A DNA stretch of 64,000 nt from Alteromonas_E sp965248545. Lineage in GTDB: Bacteria > Pseudomonadota > Gammaproteobacteria > Enterobacterales > Alteromonadaceae. Below the pieces are notes generated by a model. It ran no database searches. It was not told the origin of the DNA and saw nothing but the letters and a program-made list of their open reading frames with translations. The position numbers were made by a program, and so were the translations under genes. Below, in pieces: positions 1 to 8,434 of this stretch. The number at the start of each line of letters is the position of its first letter. Positions within the stretch are counted from its first letter, which is position 1. The stretch covers positions 310,001 to 374,000 of the forward strand of contig OZ252110.1 in NCBI GenBank assembly GCA_965248545.1, given 5' to 3'.

Positions 1-57
1 GATTTAAATGAAATGCTGACCACATTGCTCGAAAAGCAGTTGGTGCAGCCCGCTTAA
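1..57 (+). CDS. C-terminal tail of a probable PqqD-like lasso B1 protein (partial)
   Basis: Only the last 18 codons are in the window, ending at TAA 55-57, one base before the next ATG. The visible tail ends LLEKQLVQPA, and leucine-rich endings of this kind are usual for PqqD-like recognition proteins. Lasso clusters normally carry B1 (the leader-binding PqqD-like protein) directly before the B2 protease, and B2 follows here with a 1-bp gap. The assignment is inferred mainly from that position. The family domain itself lies outside the window. Confidence 0.4.
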   Translation, partial: DLNEMLTTLLEKQLVQPA

Positions 58-58
58 C

Positions 59-481
59 ATGAAGAGCCGTGGTTATCGCATTACGATTTTATGTGAAGCG
101 CTACTGACCTTGCTTAAATGGGATATGACCATTCGGCATCGCCGTTTCTCGCGTTGGAAGCGCCACCTCAACGACTACCCTCTGAAAAAGGCCGCCAAGC
201 TGGATGAAGACGGCGCAAAACGACTCAACGCACATATTGAATGCATCGTGCGTAACTTTCCCACTGAGCTGAACTGCATGCGCAGAAGTCTAGCGCTAAA
301 GACCATGTTGGCGCGACGCAATATCAATACGCAGCTGCACATCGGGGTTAAATTTGATGAGCAAAATCAATTGAGCGCCCATGCCTGGTTGAGCTTGGAC
401 AACGCGCTACTTAACGACAGTCACGAAAACATAGAGCAATACACTGAAATAACAGAAAACCGCGAGAAGTTTATTGCCTAG
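59..481 (+). CDS. Lasso peptide biosynthesis B2 protein (leader peptidase)
   Basis: This 140-residue protein has the length and layout of stand-alone lasso B2 proteins, transglutaminase-like cysteine proteases that cut the leader from the precursor. The candidate catalytic triad is Cys73 in ELNCMRRSLAL, His108 in SAHAWL and Asp120 in LLNDS. The spacing (35 and 12 residues) fits the McjB-type triad. Residues 1-60 are basic and helical. The ATG follows the upstream stop by one base, so it is probably translationally coupled to the B1 partner. It converges on the cyclase gene, with 26 bp between the stop codons. The family call is firm; the substrate is inferred to be the precursor at 3427-3582. 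Confidence 0.85.
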   Translation: MKSRGYRITILCEALLTLLKWDMTIRHRRFSRWKRHLNDYPLKKAAKLDEDGAKRLNAHIECIVRNFPTELNCMRRSLALKTMLARRNINTQLHIGVKFDEQNQLSAHAWLSLDNALLNDSHENIEQYTEITENREKFIA

Positions 482-507
482 CTAGCCGAATCTGGCCAAC
501 AAAGCCC

Positions 508-2433
508 CTAGACAATATGGGTTTGGTACCAAGACTGAACCAAAATGGCGTAGAGTAAATCCACCTGCAAACTCGGTGTTGGGCTTGCCATCACCGTATC
601 AAACGTTGCCAAGACCTCGAGGTTGCTGACCAGCCCTAAATCAGCCAACGCTTCATGCTCAAGTAAGCTACGGATCTCTTCTTGGTTGTGTTTCAACAAC
701 TTAGCAAAGTGTTGGTCAAACACGGTTTTCTTTTGATTCCAGCACACTTGCTTGGGCAAATGCTGGTTCATGGTTTGCCGCAATAGCAGTTTAGGGTATG
801 CGCCGCTAATATGCAGGTGTTGCGGCACATCAAAACTGAATTGGGCAATGTGTTTGTTAAACAACGGGTGTTGTACTTTTAAGCCATACTGATCAAACAC
901 CGCCTGATAGGAGCGCATGGCATTGAAGGTTGAAGTTTGAAACAAGCCTTCATAACGCGCATAACGCGCGAGGTTATGTTTTTGGCCCGCATAAGGATTG
1001 GGCCGCTGTTTCGCATCGAAAATCTGCGTGCGGGCCTGTTCGGTCAACCATTGGGGGATCGCAAAAGCCGCCAAGGCTTGCTCTACACTTGTGCCATTAA
1101 TACGGCTTTTAAACTGTTGCTTTAGCGGGCCTAAAAATACGCTGCGAAGTGCGCCAAGCACTGGCAACTTCAGCGTGCGCGCACTGCGAATGACTTCCGC
1201 AATCACGCCCCAATCACCGGCACTTAGCCGATCAAAATACGCTAAGCTGTGGCCCCAAAACATTTCATCACCGCCATTACCCGTCAGCAAGGTTGTTGCA
1301 GTCGCATCTACCATTAATTGCGCTTCTTGATGATATTTGGGTGATAACACCATGCCAGGGCTCTGCGCATGCGTCGGGTACACCTCACTGAAGCGATAGT
1401 CGGCATATTTATCCAATTCGATAAAATGACTGTGCGTAAAAGGATAGCGAGCAATCATTGCGTGGATGTTGTCGCGTTCATCGGCACTATCAGTATTCAC
1501 ATAGGTGTGTGACATTGATTGCATCGTCAGGTTGCGCAGCTCGGCCAGCTGAAACGCCGTTGCCGACACGGATGTGGAGTCCATCCCCCCGCTTAACTGC
1601 GAGAAAAAAGTATTAGATTGAGGCATCACCTCACCAACACTATGTTGCAATAGCGCCCAAAGCTGCTGTTGATACTCTTCAGCATAGCCAAACGCGGCCG
1701 ATTCAGCCCTCGTAGTATCAATATCCCAAAACTGACCTCTCTGGGGCGCTCTATCGGGACTGAGCAACACCATACCGCCTTGCGGGACTTGATGGATATT
1801 CGCATACAGCGACAGGTTGGGATCAGGCCGCCCCGCCAGCCAAAAGCTTAGCGCTGTTTGGCAAACCAGTTTAGGTACTAAAGGCAACAGTGCTTCGATA
1901 TCGCAACTGACGGCAAAAGTGCGTGGGAATTGCGACAATTCAGCGTAAAACAGGGTTTGTGGATTAAACGCTGAAGTTACCAGTAATAGATACTGGCCAG
2001 CGTTATCCGAAATAGCCGCGCGAAAGTCACCTTCTAATATTCTAAGTGATTGTGAACATTGACTTTTTATTTCGCCAAACCGACCACCGTCAGAGTTTTT
2101 TACAGCCAAATCGGCGCAATTTTGCAGATAATTGGGCAAAAATACGGCCTTTTCGGCACTTTTGCCCTCAAACAGTGCAGCGTTGCACTCTTGTAGTGCC
2201 GATTTTCCCATGCGAGATTGAAGTAAAATAGGTGAATCAGATTGACTATCATCAGAATTAGCTGATGATAGCTCAGGGCCAACCTGACAAAACATTGATA
2301 AACCATGTGAGAAATGGCACACAAGTGAGCCTGAAAAAGCGCTGCTTGATGCAGCTAACTTATCTTCCACAAATCGCGCTGCAGCCCTTGCGTTATGCCC
2401 GTATAGAACAACTTTTGTTGACAACAAACTCAC
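508..2433 (-). CDS. Asparagine-synthetase-type lasso macrolactam cyclase (C protein)
   Basis: A 641-residue homologue of class B asparagine synthetase. The C-terminal synthetase domain keeps the PP-loop SGGMDS (residues 281-286), which binds ATP, and the TGNGGDE motif (384-390). The N-terminal half resembles a glutamine amidotransferase fold but lacks the initial Met-Cys nucleophile: the protein starts MSLLSTKVVL. It is therefore unlikely to hydrolyse glutamine. That suits a lasso cyclase, which adenylates an Asp or Glu side chain so that the core N-terminus can attack it. The start is GTG at 2433, with a GAGGG-type ribosome site about 11 bp upstream. XrtA-associated amidotransferases are the main alternative, but the neighbouring B2 and precursor favour the lasso role. 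Confidence 0.82.
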   Translation of the reverse strand: MSLLSTKVVLYGHNARAAARFVEDKLAASSSAFSGSLVCHFSHGLSMFCQVGPELSSANSDDSQSDSPILLQSRMGKSALQECNAALFEGKSAEKAVFLPNYLQNCADLAVKNSDGGRFGEIKSQCSQSLRILEGDFRAAISDNAGQYLLLVTSAFNPQTLFYAELSQFPRTFAVSCDIEALLPLVPKLVCQTALSFWLAGRPDPNLSLYANIHQVPQGGMVLLSPDRAPQRGQFWDIDTTRAESAAFGYAEEYQQQLWALLQHSVGEVMPQSNTFFSQLSGGMDSTSVSATAFQLAELRNLTMQSMSHTYVNTDSADERDNIHAMIARYPFTHSHFIELDKYADYRFSEVYPTHAQSPGMVLSPKYHQEAQLMVDATATTLLTGNGGDEMFWGHSLAYFDRLSAGDWGVIAEVIRSARTLKLPVLGALRSVFLGPLKQQFKSRINGTSVEQALAAFAIPQWLTEQARTQIFDAKQRPNPYAGQKHNLARYARYEGLFQTSTFNAMRSYQAVFDQYGLKVQHPLFNKHIAQFSFDVPQHLHISGAYPKLLLRQTMNQHLPKQVCWNQKKTVFDQHFAKLLKHNQEEIRSLLEHEALADLGLVSNLEVLATFDTVMASPTPSLQVDLLYAILVQSWYQTHIV

Positions 2434-2652
2434 CGCTAAAAAGCCCTCTTCCCTGCCGATAATTGCGTACTGATGGGTTGTTCATAAATTTGCAACGAAG
2501 TTGGCATAAAATCAAACGTAAATAATTTGTTAACTGTAACTCACAGATTCTAAAGTGCTTTTTTGTCAGTGTTTTTTACAGTGTTACATTTTTACTGTTT
2601 ATGCTTAGTGGCTAAAAACTGTTAACTATTGTTTTTAAAGCCTTTTTAAAAG

Positions 2653-2669
2653 TTGGTTCAGTTTTTGCC
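2653..2669 (+). promoter_or_regulatory. Sigma-54-like -24/-12 element ahead of the PEP-CTERM/lasso precursor unit
   Basis: The sequence TTGGTTCAGTTTTTGCC carries GG at 2655-2656 and GC at 2667-2668 with exactly ten bases between, the diagnostic spacing of RpoN promoters. The TTGC of the -12 half is intact; the CAC of the -24 half is not. It lies 67 bp before the start codon. Many PEP-CTERM genes are known to be RpoN-dependent through PrsK/PrsR. The rest of the 302-bp gap (2434-2735) is AT-rich divergent promoter DNA with nothing else I can name. Confidence 0.5.
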
Positions 2670-2735
2670 TAAGTCAAGTTGGAATCCGCACAGTAGTCTC
2701 GTGCACATCTTGAAGTCGATACAAGGATCTGCGAC

Positions 2736-3407
2736 ATGATTCGTAAAATAATTTTAAGCCTTGGCATGCTTGCCATGTCTAGCATTGCAAACGCCTCTCT
2801 CATCATCAGCGAAGCCGCGATCACGGGCGCTGACATGGCGGGGATGGAAGTGACTGTAACGTTCGGGGATGATTCAACTGAATCTATGATCTGGCAGGTC
2901 ATCGCTGATAATAATGGTGTGTCTATTCAAGACGCTGAAGGCCGCGTTGGTGGTGCAACCGCGACGACTTGGTCATTGCAGCAGCAAGGCTACACGTTGG
3001 GCGGTGTCGATAATGGTATTTTTTACGGCCTTTGGACGTTCGTTAATAACAATGCGTTGGGTGTTAAGAGCTTAAGCATTAATGGCTTGATGGCAGGCGC
3101 AGCGAGTATCGTTTTTGATTCGCTGGATGATGCACCATACTTCCCAGGTTCTGGTGGTGGTCAAGCATTCGTCACCATGTTCCCAGGAGCAACAGGCGTA
3201 TATGGCAATCAAGTTGATGCTAATTTCCCTGACTTGTTCTACTCGCTAACGATCAATTTCACGAACACAGTTCAGTCCGGTGAAACAGTGACATTCTTTG
3301 CTGACACCGATGCACTTGAAGTGTCTGAACCAGGTATTTTAGCGTTGATGTTGTGCGGTCTTGCATTTGCAGCACGCCGCTCAGCAACCAAACGCATCAG
3401 CAAGTAA
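2736..3407 (+). CDS. Secreted PEP-CTERM-like protein
   Basis: A 223-residue exported protein. Residues 1-20 form a signal peptide with a cut after ANA. The middle is a glycine- and aspartate-rich beta domain I do not recognise. The tail resembles a PEP-CTERM sorting signal: SEPGILALML, a short hydrophobic stretch, then the basic cluster AARRSATKR. The usual Pro-Glu-Pro is Ser-Glu-Pro. Such tails are cut by exosortases in EPS-producing bacteria, and the EPS operon starts 300 bp downstream, but no exosortase gene is in the window. AAGGAT lies about 9 bp before the ATG. The lasso precursor follows after 19 bp, so the two are probably co-transcribed. Confidence 0.75.
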   Translation: MIRKIILSLGMLAMSSIANASLIISEAAITGADMAGMEVTVTFGDDSTESMIWQVIADNNGVSIQDAEGRVGGATATTWSLQQQGYTLGGVDNGIFYGLWTFVNNNALGVKSLSINGLMAGAASIVFDSLDDAPYFPGSGGGQAFVTMFPGATGVYGNQVDANFPDLFYSLTINFTNTVQSGETVTFFADTDALEVSEPGILALMLCGLAFAARRSATKRISK

Positions 3408-3426
3408 TATTCAGGGGTATACGGAT

Positions 3427-3582
3427 ATGTTGAATAGCAAACAGACAATGCCGATTAAAAAGGCATATACAAAACCAGTAATTACCAATCCAGGTACGCT
3501 TGCTGAGCTTACCAAAGGTTTCTCTGGCAGTATTCCTGACGAGCAAGGTGGCCACACTAAGCGTAATCCGTTCGAAGGCTAG
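3427..3582 (+). CDS. Lasso peptide precursor (A protein)
   Basis: A 51-residue peptide matching the lasso leader signature YxxPxLxxxGxxxxxT: Tyr14, Pro17, Ile19, Gly23 and Thr29. With Thr at -2, the leader is residues 1-30 and the 21-residue core starts GFSGSIPDEQGG and ends NPFEG. Core Gly1 supplies the amine, and Asp8 or Glu9 falls at the position required for an 8- or 9-membered macrolactam ring. I chose ATG 3427 because AGGGG precedes it at a workable distance and the leader then has typical length; an in-frame start at 3361 would overlap the upstream gene. Downstream is a strong terminator. The product should be a new lasso peptide of unknown activity. Confidence 0.85.
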   Translation: MLNSKQTMPIKKAYTKPVITNPGTLAELTKGFSGSIPDEQGGHTKRNPFEG

Positions 3583-3642
3583 TCTTAACATGGTGATAGC
3601 AACATAGATGTTGCGTGGTACGTCACAATAGAATTGATTGTA

Positions 3643-3670
3643 AACCGCGCCGATAGTTGGCGCGGTTTTT
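3643..3670 (+). terminator. Intrinsic terminator after the lasso precursor
   Basis: The stem AACCGCGCC (3643-3651) pairs with GGCGCGGTT (3659-3667) around a 7-base loop, followed by TTT. It separates the PEP-CTERM/lasso unit from the EPS export operon. Confidence 0.85.
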
Positions 3671-3709
3671 GATTCTATAGGACTGAGTTATGAGCTTATG
3701 GAGTTAAGG

Positions 3710-4876
3710 ATGAGCGAGCGTATTGGGTTAGTAAGTATAGGGTTACTATTATTTGCTAGTACTACCTCTGGAAATGCCTATGCACAACAAGACATCGGTA
3801 CTTCTTATGGTGCAGGTCTGCATGTCACCAACGATGACAATGTACTGCGCCAAGTAGATGACGTCTCTGACACTAGCCTGACTGTTACACCCGAACTTAG
3901 ATTGTTGGGCTTGTACGGTAAGCAGTCTTTTTCTTTAGACTATGCTGGTGAATACCGCAAATACCAGGACGCTGATGAACTTGACTATGATGCTCACGAC
4001 CTAAAACTCGCAGCAAGGCTTGATCATAGCCAGCGCTTATCTTCAGAACTGCTCCTTCAGTACCAAGACGATGTTGAAGAGCCGGGTATTACGAATCAAT
4101 CCACTGTTGGTCTGTCCGAGTTCAATCAATTTGATATTAGCCGAGCTCAAATCAAGGGAGCATATGGTCGCTCAGATAGTATTGGCCAAATCGTATTGAT
4201 GCTAGACCACAGTCAGCGCCGCTACACCAATAATAATCAAGCCTTTCGTGATTTAGACATGTCTGGCATTACCGGGCAATTTTTCTACCGAATTGCGCCT
4301 AAAACTCGGCTATTGTTTGAAGCGACCGCCGCGAATATTGACTATCAAAATACTCAAATTTTTGATCAGTCTAGCCGGGATAATATCTATTTGATCGGTG
4401 TCGAATGGGACGTTACCGCAAAGACTTCTGGTACTTTTAAGGCCGGTTATCAAACCAAGTCTTATGACAATGATGCAGTGTTCAACGATATATCCGGTCT
4501 GTCCTATTCTTTGGATATGACTTGGTTGCCAAATACCTACACAAAAGTGGAATTGGGCGCCTCGCGTTTGATCAGCGAATCAGCTCAATTTGGTATTGGC
4601 GGCTTTATCAGCAACGGCTTTAAAACGCGACTCGAGCATGCCTTTACCGAGCGTACAGTATTCTATGCACAATACGATCATTTAGAATACGATATCACAT
4701 CAGTTATTGGCCGCACTGATAAACGTCACGAATTTGCGCTCGGCGCAACGCATGATTTACGTACCTGGCTGGATATTGAGTTTAGCTTTATCCGCCAAGA
4801 ACGGTCTTCCGATGAAGCCATTTTTGAATTTGATGCACAACTGATCCAACTCAGTTTGATTGCCTATTTTGATTAA
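3710..4876 (+). CDS. Outer-membrane beta-barrel protein of the EPS export operon
   Basis: About 388 residues with a signal peptide ending NAYA before QQDIG. The rest is a series of amphipathic beta strands with alternating polar and hydrophobic residues and a C-terminal aromatic (IAYFD), as in putative beta-barrel porin 2 / EpsL-type proteins of EPS loci. It probably forms or assists the outer-membrane exit channel. An ATG at 3698 is possible, but 3710 has GGAG six bases upstream and gives a cleaner signal peptide. It is the first gene of the forward operon, 13 bp before the Wza-like gene. The family assignment rests on composition and context. Confidence 0.75.
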   Translation: MSERIGLVSIGLLLFASTTSGNAYAQQDIGTSYGAGLHVTNDDNVLRQVDDVSDTSLTVTPELRLLGLYGKQSFSLDYAGEYRKYQDADELDYDAHDLKLAARLDHSQRLSSELLLQYQDDVEEPGITNQSTVGLSEFNQFDISRAQIKGAYGRSDSIGQIVLMLDHSQRRYTNNNQAFRDLDMSGITGQFFYRIAPKTRLLFEATAANIDYQNTQIFDQSSRDNIYLIGVEWDVTAKTSGTFKAGYQTKSYDNDAVFNDISGLSYSLDMTWLPNTYTKVELGASRLISESAQFGIGGFISNGFKTRLEHAFTERTVFYAQYDHLEYDITSVIGRTDKRHEFALGATHDLRTWLDIEFSFIRQERSSDEAIFEFDAQLIQLSLIAYFD

Positions 4877-4889
4877 CTGAGGATCTGTT

Positions 4890-5429
4890 ATGAAAGCCAT
4901 TCACCCTATCATATCTTTTGTAAGTGTTTTGTTCTTGCTGGCTGGATCGTTTGCGCAGGCTCAAAACCTCGACGATTACCGGTTGTCGGTTGATGACGAA
5001 ATTTCAGTCACTGTATTCCAAGAACCTGAGCTCAGTGTGCAGAAAACACGAGTGAGTACCACTGGCACAATATCCATGCCTCTAATTGGTCAAGTAACGG
5101 TGCAATCCCTAACCGTTGAAGAAGTCGAAGCAAAAATTACTGCGTTGTTATTAGGAGACTACCTCAAAAAACCCAATGTAACCGTTTCAATCACAGAATA
5201 TCGACCGTTCTATATCAATGGCGAAGTTGATGAGCCTGGTAGTTATCCGTATCGAAAAGACTTAACCATTGAAAAAGCGGTGGCACTTGCAGGCGGATTC
5301 ACCGAAAGAGCTTCTCGCACCACAATTAAACTTATCCGCGAAGGACAAGAAACAGAAATCGAAAACGTCGCGTTAAATTTCGCCGTGCAACCCGGTGACG
5401 TCATCACCGTTAACGAAAGCTTCTTTTAA
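4890..5429 (+). CDS. Polysaccharide export protein (Wza/EpsE-like, short form)
   Basis: 179 residues with a signal peptide cut near AQA-QN, a poly-export domain (about 28-105: DDEISVTVFQEPELS, then MPLIGQVTV) and a single SLBB domain (about 107-165: YINGEVDEPGSYPYR). Periplasmic face of the EPS translocon. It is half the length of Wza, has no lipobox cysteine and only one SLBB domain, so the outer-membrane pore is probably supplied by the adjacent beta-barrel. Co-operonic with the Wzc-like kinase 24 bp downstream, its usual partner. Confidence 0.9.
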   Translation: MKAIHPIISFVSVLFLLAGSFAQAQNLDDYRLSVDDEISVTVFQEPELSVQKTRVSTTGTISMPLIGQVTVQSLTVEEVEAKITALLLGDYLKKPNVTVSITEYRPFYINGEVDEPGSYPYRKDLTIEKAVALAGGFTERASRTTIKLIREGQETEIENVALNFAVQPGDVITVNESFF

Positions 5430-5453
5430 GCCGTCAACCAAGTAGTAACTAAT

Positions 5454-7718
5454 ATGAACACTGTGCCAACAAAAAAACTAGATGGTAAACATAGCAATTT
5501 TTCCGATGGCAATATGCAAGAAGACGTCATCGACTTAGGTCAATATTGGAGGATAGTTAAGAAAGCAAAATGGAGCATTATCCTAATCACGCTTTGTTGT
5601 GTTGTTTTTGGCAGTATTATAGCCTCGAGTATGACGCCTATTTACAAAGCGACCTCAAAGATTTTGGCCGATCCTCAACAACCCAACGCAAACCCGAACG
5701 AGCAGTATATCGCATCAGCTCTAGTGTTTTTGTTTTACGAAACACAGTACGAAATAATTCGATCTAGAAACGTTGCTGAAACAGTTGTAGATAAGCTCGG
5801 ACTGGTTGAAAAGTACAAAAGAAAACACGCTGAGTTAAAAAACCAAGGCAAAACTGGATTTTCGGCAACAATTCATGAGTTGAAACAGGAAGTTAAGGCG
5901 TTAACTGGTAAAAATACAACTGAGACAGAAGTCAAACCTCTTAGTGACGAGGAGATTCGAACCAGAATAGCGTTAAGTATTCAAGGCGGTCTAGAGGTAT
6001 CTGGCGGTAAACAAAGTCAGGTTATTAACGTATCTTATAACTCTGATGACCCGCAAGAAGCGGCAGAGATCATCAATGCTATTGCCGATGCTTATATCGC
6101 TTTCGGTCTGGAGTCTCGCTTAGGTGAAGTGCGAAATACCGAGCAATGGCTTGGCGAACAGTATGAAAAACTAGGTAGTAAACTACAGGAATCTGAATCA
6201 GCACTCAGTGAATACCGCATTCGCCAAGGTTTAGTGGATACTTCTCAGCAACAACGCCTTGCTAATGCGCAATTACAAAACCTAAACAACGAGTTAATTA
6301 GAGCGCAAACCAATTTAAGTGCCGAAACCGAGCAGTATGAGTTGATTCAAAATATAACTGTTGGGTCAGCGGCATCATATGCGCTACCAGCTGTACTAGC
6401 TAACACAACTGCTAGTGATATGGTTAAAGAACAGGCCGATCGCGCTCGCGAAGTGGAGCAATTAGAACAACGCTATGGCGAAAAGCATCCCAAAATGATT
6501 GATGCCCGAGCTGCACTTAAATCCACGCAAGATAATCTCAACAGTGAAGTTGCAAAAATCATCGCCAATGTTGAAAAGAGTTATCGATTAGCGTTAACTC
6601 AAGTCGAAAATGTACAACGTTTGATTTCGGAGAGCCGAGCAGAAATCCAAGGTCTGCAAGGTAATAACCTCGAGCTTGTGCGGTTAGAGCGAGAAGTTGA
6701 AAACAACCGAAGAGTATACGAGTCTTTTCAAAGTCAATTAATGCGAGCCAATATTAACAGTGAATTTGAGGCTTCTAACGTACACATTATTGACCGGGCA
6801 ACAGTACCCTCTGCGCCGTACAAGCCCAATACTAAGCTTATCATTGTGTTAGCAGCCATGTTTGGTAGCTTCTTTGGCATTGTATTAGCGTTTGTGCGTG
6901 AAGCCCTAGATAACACGTTTAAAACACCAGATAACGTCGAAGATAAACTTAAAGTGCCTAGTTTAGGAATCACGCCTATCGTGAAAAAATCCAAGCAAGA
7001 CGCACCACCGGAGCGCCAATATTTAGATGACCCACGCTCAACATTTTCGGAAAGTATAAATACTATTAGAACTAGTTTGTTGTTTTCGAATATCGACAAT
7101 CCGCCTCAAACCATATTAGTTACCTCTTCGACAGGCTCTGAGGGTAAATCGACCTTGGCTGTAAATTTAGCGGTTGCTTATAGCAATATAGGTAAAACCT
7201 TACTGCTTGAGGTAGATTTACGTAAGCCAAGCATTGCGCGCTACCTAAATATGACCCCGACCGCAGGACTATCAGAACTTGTGACCGGCAGCCTACAAAA
7301 TGGGGATAGCCTGATGCAGAGTACGGTTAAAGATAACTTGACCATCATCACTTCAGGTGCAATGCCAAGAAATCCTGCCGAACTATTGTCTTCAAAGAAA
7401 TTTGAGAAAGTACTAGAGGCGCTGAAACGCAACTTTGATTATATTATTCTTGATGGTCCTCCAACCCTACCGGTTAGTGACTCTTCAATCATTGGCAATA
7501 AGATGGACGCCGTGATTATGGCTGTTAAAGCAGAAGATACTAAAGTCAATACAACTAAAGAGGCGATTAAGCGTTTGCGCAGCCACAATGCGCCGGTAGC
7601 TGGTGCGGTACTGACCGTGGCTGAGCCAAGTAAAATGAGCTATTACGGAGACCATTACTACGCCAGTGAATATTATGGTGATGTGGATCCTAAAGAGCTT
7701 AAAGTCGCTAGCGTTTAA
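5454..7718 (+). CDS. wzc: Wzc-like polysaccharide co-polymerase and BY-type tyrosine kinase
   Basis: A 754-residue inner-membrane protein. A Wzz domain with transmembrane segments near residues 40-60 and 460-482 encloses a long periplasmic coiled coil. The cytoplasmic kinase domain has Walker A (SSTGSEGKST, about 554-563), a Walker A' loop LLLEVDLRKP in which Glu replaces the usual first Asp, and Walker B YIILDGPP (about 662). The C-terminus is a tyrosine cluster (SYYGDHYYASEYYGD), the autophosphorylation tail. The kinase cycles with the phosphatase encoded 15 bp downstream to control EPS chain length and export. Confidence 0.93.
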   Translation: MNTVPTKKLDGKHSNFSDGNMQEDVIDLGQYWRIVKKAKWSIILITLCCVVFGSIIASSMTPIYKATSKILADPQQPNANPNEQYIASALVFLFYETQYEIIRSRNVAETVVDKLGLVEKYKRKHAELKNQGKTGFSATIHELKQEVKALTGKNTTETEVKPLSDEEIRTRIALSIQGGLEVSGGKQSQVINVSYNSDDPQEAAEIINAIADAYIAFGLESRLGEVRNTEQWLGEQYEKLGSKLQESESALSEYRIRQGLVDTSQQQRLANAQLQNLNNELIRAQTNLSAETEQYELIQNITVGSAASYALPAVLANTTASDMVKEQADRAREVEQLEQRYGEKHPKMIDARAALKSTQDNLNSEVAKIIANVEKSYRLALTQVENVQRLISESRAEIQGLQGNNLELVRLEREVENNRRVYESFQSQLMRANINSEFEASNVHIIDRATVPSAPYKPNTKLIIVLAAMFGSFFGIVLAFVREALDNTFKTPDNVEDKLKVPSLGITPIVKKSKQDAPPERQYLDDPRSTFSESINTIRTSLLFSNIDNPPQTILVTSSTGSEGKSTLAVNLAVAYSNIGKTLLLEVDLRKPSIARYLNMTPTAGLSELVTGSLQNGDSLMQSTVKDNLTIITSGAMPRNPAELLSSKKFEKVLEALKRNFDYIILDGPPTLPVSDSSIIGNKMDAVIMAVKAEDTKVNTTKEAIKRLRSHNAPVAGAVLTVAEPSKMSYYGDHYYASEYYGDVDPKELKVASV

Positions 7719-7733
7719 CGAGATAATTTCGAC

Positions 7734-8429
7734 ATGATCGATATTCACGCGCATATTCTTCCCGGCGTCGACGATGGCGCCCGGAGCAGTGCTGAAGCGC
7801 TCGACATGTTACGTATGGCTGTCGATCAAGGTGTGCAGGTACAATATTTAACACCGCACATCCATTTTGGCCGTTACCCCAATCAAAAAACGGAGTTAGA
7901 ACAACACTTCGCTCGATTTAAGGATTTAGTAGCCGCAAAACAAATCGAAGTGGAACTTAGACTAGGCGCTGAGTTGCGTATTGGCCCGGAAATTATGATG
8001 CTGGCCAAACAAAATGCTATTCCCACCATTGGTGAGTTTGGTGGGAAAAAACTCTTTTTACTAGAGTTTCCACGCTCTGAAATCCCACATGGTAGCGATA
8101 ACCTAGTTGTATGGATAATGCAAAACGGATATCTACCCGTGATTGTGCATCCAGAACGCAACCATGCATTTATAAGACGTTCAGTTAAACTAGAACAACT
8201 GATTCGACTGGGTTGCTTGATTCAAGTTACGGCTTCAAGTATTACCGGTAAATTTGGTGACGAATGCCAGCAGTTTGCGTTTAAGCTTTTGGATGAAGAT
8301 AAAGCTCAATTTATTGCTACTGATTGCCACAACCTTAAAGGAAGAAAGCCAGATTTAGGTGACACAAAAACGTGGCTAGAGCAAAACGGATACCCAAGGG
8401 CGAGTTTTTATCCCTCTTTTCTACAGTAA
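7734..8429 (+). CDS. PHP-type protein-tyrosine phosphatase (CpsB/YwqE-like)
   Basis: 231 residues beginning with the metal-binding signature DIHAHILPGVDDG (residues 3-15), with later His residues in TPHIHFG, VHPERNH and ATDCHNLKG typical of the polymerase-and-histidinol-phosphatase fold. These manganese-dependent enzymes dephosphorylate the tyrosine tail of the cognate BY-kinase, here the product of the preceding gene. They are standard in Gram-positive capsule loci and in many marine gammaproteobacterial EPS loci, where they replace the low-molecular-weight phosphatase Wzb. Confidence 0.92.
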   Translation: MIDIHAHILPGVDDGARSSAEALDMLRMAVDQGVQVQYLTPHIHFGRYPNQKTELEQHFARFKDLVAAKQIEVELRLGAELRIGPEIMMLAKQNAIPTIGEFGGKKLFLLEFPRSEIPHGSDNLVVWIMQNGYLPVIVHPERNHAFIRRSVKLEQLIRLGCLIQVTASSITGKFGDECQQFAFKLLDEDKAQFIATDCHNLKGRKPDLGDTKTWLEQNGYPRASFYPSFLQ

Positions 8430-8434
8430 ACACT

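Noticed and set aside
3657..3673. Another sigma-54-like sequence (TTGGCGCGGTTTTTGAT) before the forward EPS operon
   Set aside because: The -12 half has GA instead of GC, and the sequence is explained by the terminator hairpin of the lasso unit.
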